64,000 nt of DNA from the NCBI GenBank assembly GCA_018902755.1, contig JAHIQI010000038.1:79467-143466 (forward strand). Reading direction: 5' to 3'. This DNA is from Pseudomonadota bacterium (lineage in GTDB: Bacteria > Desulfobacterota > Desulfarculia > Desulfarculales > Desulfarculaceae). The notes under the pieces are model-generated. The model was not told the origin of the DNA, ran no database searches, and worked only from the letters and a program-made list of their open reading frames with translations. Below are positions 62,027 to 64,000 of this stretch, piece by piece (the stretch's first letter is position 1; every line of letters begins with the position of its first letter). The translations under genes and the position numbers were made by a program.

Positions 62027-63184
62027 ATGAGTTCGGTATTGGTAAAAAACGTCGGCCTTATGCTTAGCGGCGAAGTTGACAACCCCATTCTGGACGCTGA
62101 CAGCGTCGTCATCGCCGACGGACTGATACAAGAGGTCGGCTCCGGCCTCAGCGCTCCCCAAGGCGCCACGGTAATCGACGCCCAAGGTTGCGCACTGACT
62201 CCCGGCCTCATCGACTCTCACTGCCACGTGGTCCTGGGCGACTGGACCCCCCGGCAGCAGATGATGAATTTCCTGGACTCCTCCCTGCACGGAGGCGTCA
62301 CCACCTCCATCAGCGCGGGCGAGGTTCACCTGCCCGGCCGCCCCAAGGACGCCCTGGGCGCCAAGTGTCTGGCGATCGTGGCCGCCAAGAGCTGGGCCGC
62401 GGTTCGCCCCGGGGGCATGAAGGTTTTGGGCGGCGCCCTGATCCTGGAAAAGGGCCTCACCGAGGCGGACATCGAGGAATGCGCCCAGGCCGGGGTCAAG
62501 GTGATCGGCGAGGTGGGCCTGGGCTCGGTTAAGGAGCCCGCCGAGGCGGCGGAGATGGTCTCCTGGGCCAAGGCCCGGGGCATGACCGTGATGATGCACA
62601 CCGGCGGCACCTCCATCCCCGGCTCCTCGGTGGTGGGCGCCGAGCAAATCATCGGCACCGGCCCCTCGGTGGCCAGCCACATCAACGGCGGCCCCACCGC
62701 AGTGAGCCTGGAAGAGGCCAAGCGCATCATCGACCAGACCGACATCGCCATTGAGATCGTGCAGTGCGGCAACGTGAAGCGCGCCGCCGAGGTGGCCCGC
62801 TACATGAACGAGACCAAGCAGTGGGGCCGGGTGATCTTCGGCAACGACGCCCCCAGCGGCACCGGGGTGGTGACCCTGGGCATCCTGCGCAACATGGCCA
62901 TGGTGGCCGGCCTGGGCGGGGTGGCTCCTGAGCTGACCGTGGCCATGGCCAGCGGCAACACCGCCAAGCTCTACGGCCTCAACCGTGGCCGCATCGCCGC
63001 CGGCCTGGAAGCGGACCTGGTGTTCATGGACACCCCCATCGGTTCGCCCGGCGAGGACTTGCTGCAGGCGCTGGCCGAAGGCGACACTCCGGGCATCAGC
63101 ATGATCCTCATCGACGGCAAGGTGGTGGCCAAGGTCAGCCGCAACACTCCCCCGGCGATGCGCAAGGCCCAAGTGGTTGCTTAA
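62027..63184 (+). CDS. ena: Enamidase (6-oxo-1,4,5,6-tetrahydronicotinate amidohydrolase)
   Basis: The protein has 385 residues from the ATG at 62027, with GGGAG upstream; the characterised E. barkeri enamidase is of about the same length. It is a metal-dependent amidohydrolase: GLIDSHCHVVLGD (metal-binding HxH), GGVTTSISAGEVHLPGRPKDA (in part), VIGEVGLGSVKEP, MMHTGGTSIPGSS, VASHINGGPTA and VIFGNDAPSGTGVV with the catalytic aspartate. Family members open the ring of 6-oxo-tetrahydronicotinate to 2-formylglutarate and ammonia. The match I recall to E. barkeri enamidase is extensive, and the neighbours fit. Confidence 0.88.
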   Translation: MSSVLVKNVGLMLSGEVDNPILDADSVVIADGLIQEVGSGLSAPQGATVIDAQGCALTPGLIDSHCHVVLGDWTPRQQMMNFLDSSLHGGVTTSISAGEVHLPGRPKDALGAKCLAIVAAKSWAAVRPGGMKVLGGALILEKGLTEADIEECAQAGVKVIGEVGLGSVKEPAEAAEMVSWAKARGMTVMMHTGGTSIPGSSVVGAEQIIGTGPSVASHINGGPTAVSLEEAKRIIDQTDIAIEIVQCGNVKRAAEVARYMNETKQWGRVIFGNDAPSGTGVVTLGILRNMAMVAGLGGVAPELTVAMASGNTAKLYGLNRGRIAAGLEADLVFMDTPIGSPGEDLLQALAEGDTPGISMILIDGKVVAKVSRNTPPAMRKAQVVA

Positions 63185-63214
63185 TTATTTGTCTATCCTT
63201 TAGGAGATGAAGCC

Positions 63215-63793
63215 ATGCAGATTCGCAAGCTGGTAACCATAGTGGAGGAAACCTTGCAGGAGGCCGGCAAGAAAATCGAGCCCGCCACCCGCAAAGCAGC
63301 TGCTATCGCGGTGATCCACAACCCCTTTGCCCACGAATACGCCGAGGACCTCAGCGAGCTGATGGACATGGGCGAAGAGTTGGGCGGCCTTCTGGGCAAC
63401 AAGGCCCGCGAGGTCCTGGGCATCACCCCCGAGCAATGCGAGAGCTACGGCAAGGCGGCCATCGTGGGCCTCAGGGGCGAGTTGGAGCACGGCGGGGCCA
63501 TCCTGCACCCCAAGCTGGGCGCCCCTTTCCGCAAGGCCCTGGGCCGGGGCTTGGCCCTGATCCCCTCGGTGAAAAAACGGGGACCGGCCGGTTGCACCAT
63601 CGACGTGCCCCTGAACCACAAGGACGCGGCTTTCATCCGCTCCCACTTTGACGGCATGACCATCAGCGTGGAAGACGCGCCCCTGCCCGACGAAATACTG
63701 GTGGCCCTGGTGGTCACCGACTCCGGCCGCCCGCTGCCCCGCATTGGCGGCCTTACCACCAAAGACGCAAAATACGAGGACGGCCTGCGTTAA
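63215..63793 (+). CDS. DUF1185 (amino acid synthesis family) protein
   Basis: The protein has 192 residues after TAGGAGA. It matches the DUF1185 pattern: RKLVTIVEETLQEAGK near the N-terminus, KAAAIAVIHNPFAHEY, YGKAAIVGLRGELEHGGAIL, in part, and VALVVTDSGRPLPRIGG. The family often lies in catabolic gene clusters and its chemistry is unclear. Here it sits between ena and an aldehyde dehydrogenase, so a role in handling 2-formylglutarate or its tautomer is possible. Confidence 0.78.
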   Translation: MQIRKLVTIVEETLQEAGKKIEPATRKAAAIAVIHNPFAHEYAEDLSELMDMGEELGGLLGNKAREVLGITPEQCESYGKAAIVGLRGELEHGGAILHPKLGAPFRKALGRGLALIPSVKKRGPAGCTIDVPLNHKDAAFIRSHFDGMTISVEDAPLPDEILVALVVTDSGRPLPRIGGLTTKDAKYEDGLR

Positions 63794-63833
63794 GGGCCGA
63801 ACCCGCAACCATTTATCTAGGAGAGGGCCTGCC

Positions 63834-64000
63834 ATGGCCATATTACCCGAAGTCAAGAACCACTACGGCCGCCTGAAGTTGTTGATCGGCGGCGAGTGGG
63901 TTGAGTCCAAGTCCGAGATCATCAACAAGACCACCAACCCGGCCACGGGGGTGGAGATCGCCGAGTTCCCCACGGCCACCAAGGAAGAAGCCCGGGCGGC
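63834..64000 (+). CDS. Aldehyde dehydrogenase, methylmalonate-semialdehyde type, 3' truncated by the window edge
   Basis: Only the first 55 residues are inside the window: ATG at 63834 after AGGAGAGGG. LKLLIGGEWVESKSEIINKT (in part) and TNPATGVEIAEFPTAT are the N-terminal NAD-binding strand of CoA-acylating semialdehyde dehydrogenases of the MmsA type. Such enzymes oxidise a beta-aldehydic acid, lose CO2 and make an acyl-CoA. Following ena, which yields 2-formylglutarate, it could give glutaryl-CoA. The catalytic cysteine lies beyond the window, so the assignment to MmsA rather than another aldehyde dehydrogenase is tentative. Confidence 0.7.
   Translation, partial: MAILPEVKNHYGRLKLLIGGEWVESKSEIINKTTNPATGVEIAEFPTATKEEARA

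Overview
The window is a GC-rich bacterial chromosome segment with tightly packed genes. Several features point to an anaerobic, selenium-using Desulfobacterota (deltaproteobacterial) host, perhaps a Desulfarculus-like sulfate reducer: the LL-diaminopimelate aminotransferase lysine route, a DsrE-like selenoprotein, a GTP-dependent PEP carboxykinase, an ADP-forming acyl-CoA synthetase, a TRAP transporter and an anaerobic nicotinate pathway. This assignment is inferred from gene content only; no rRNA is present.

Layout. 1-6292: recombination block of AddB-like nuclease (5' truncated), AddA-like helicase-nuclease and RecD2. 6293-8827: an AT-rich island with a 53-residue Pro/Gly/Asn-rich protein ending in glycine, an E2-E1 fusion and a JAMM isopeptidase. 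It looks like a compact ubiquitin-like conjugation operon without a folded ubiquitin, and is the most novel item here. 8838-13540: pyrR, a DsrE-like selenoprotein with an in-frame UGA and a bacterial SECIS, a lipoprotein, a P1-family peptidase and pckG. 13541-14183: AT-rich gap. 14184-19219: small secreted protein, sugar isomerase, HAD phosphatase, conserved hypotheticals, tRNA-Cys, tRNA-Gly, pgsA and a transaldolase-like aldolase. 19233-25933: lysine operon lysA-dapF-dapA-dapB-FAH-dapL-folK. 26255-33136: arginine genes argB, D, F, G, H plus a lipoprotein. 33147-35999: hslU, hslV, xerC. 36265-39312: EF-G-like protein, a Mog/MoaB-like protein with a probable ATT start, and a PPC-domain protein. 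39337-43542: Mut7-C protein, LolB-like and TPR lipoproteins, and rpoH with a long low-complexity N-terminus. 43693-52017: hydrolase, recO, acyl-CoA synthetase, HgdB-like protein, mrp, NifU-C, queC and a MocA-YqeC fusion. 52014-64000: nicotinate cluster.

How it works together. In the nicotinate cluster, a TRAP transporter probably imports the substrate. A three-subunit molybdenum hydroxylase would make 6-hydroxynicotinate, an Fe-S reductase (Hnr) would reduce it, and enamidase (Ena) would open the ring to 2-formylglutarate. A CoA-dependent aldehyde dehydrogenase of the methylmalonate-semialdehyde type, cut by the window end, could turn this into glutaryl-CoA and CO2. An XRE-cupin regulator sits between divergent promoters. 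The MocA-YqeC fusion next door suggests the hydroxylase is selenium-dependent, which fits the selenoprotein elsewhere in the window.
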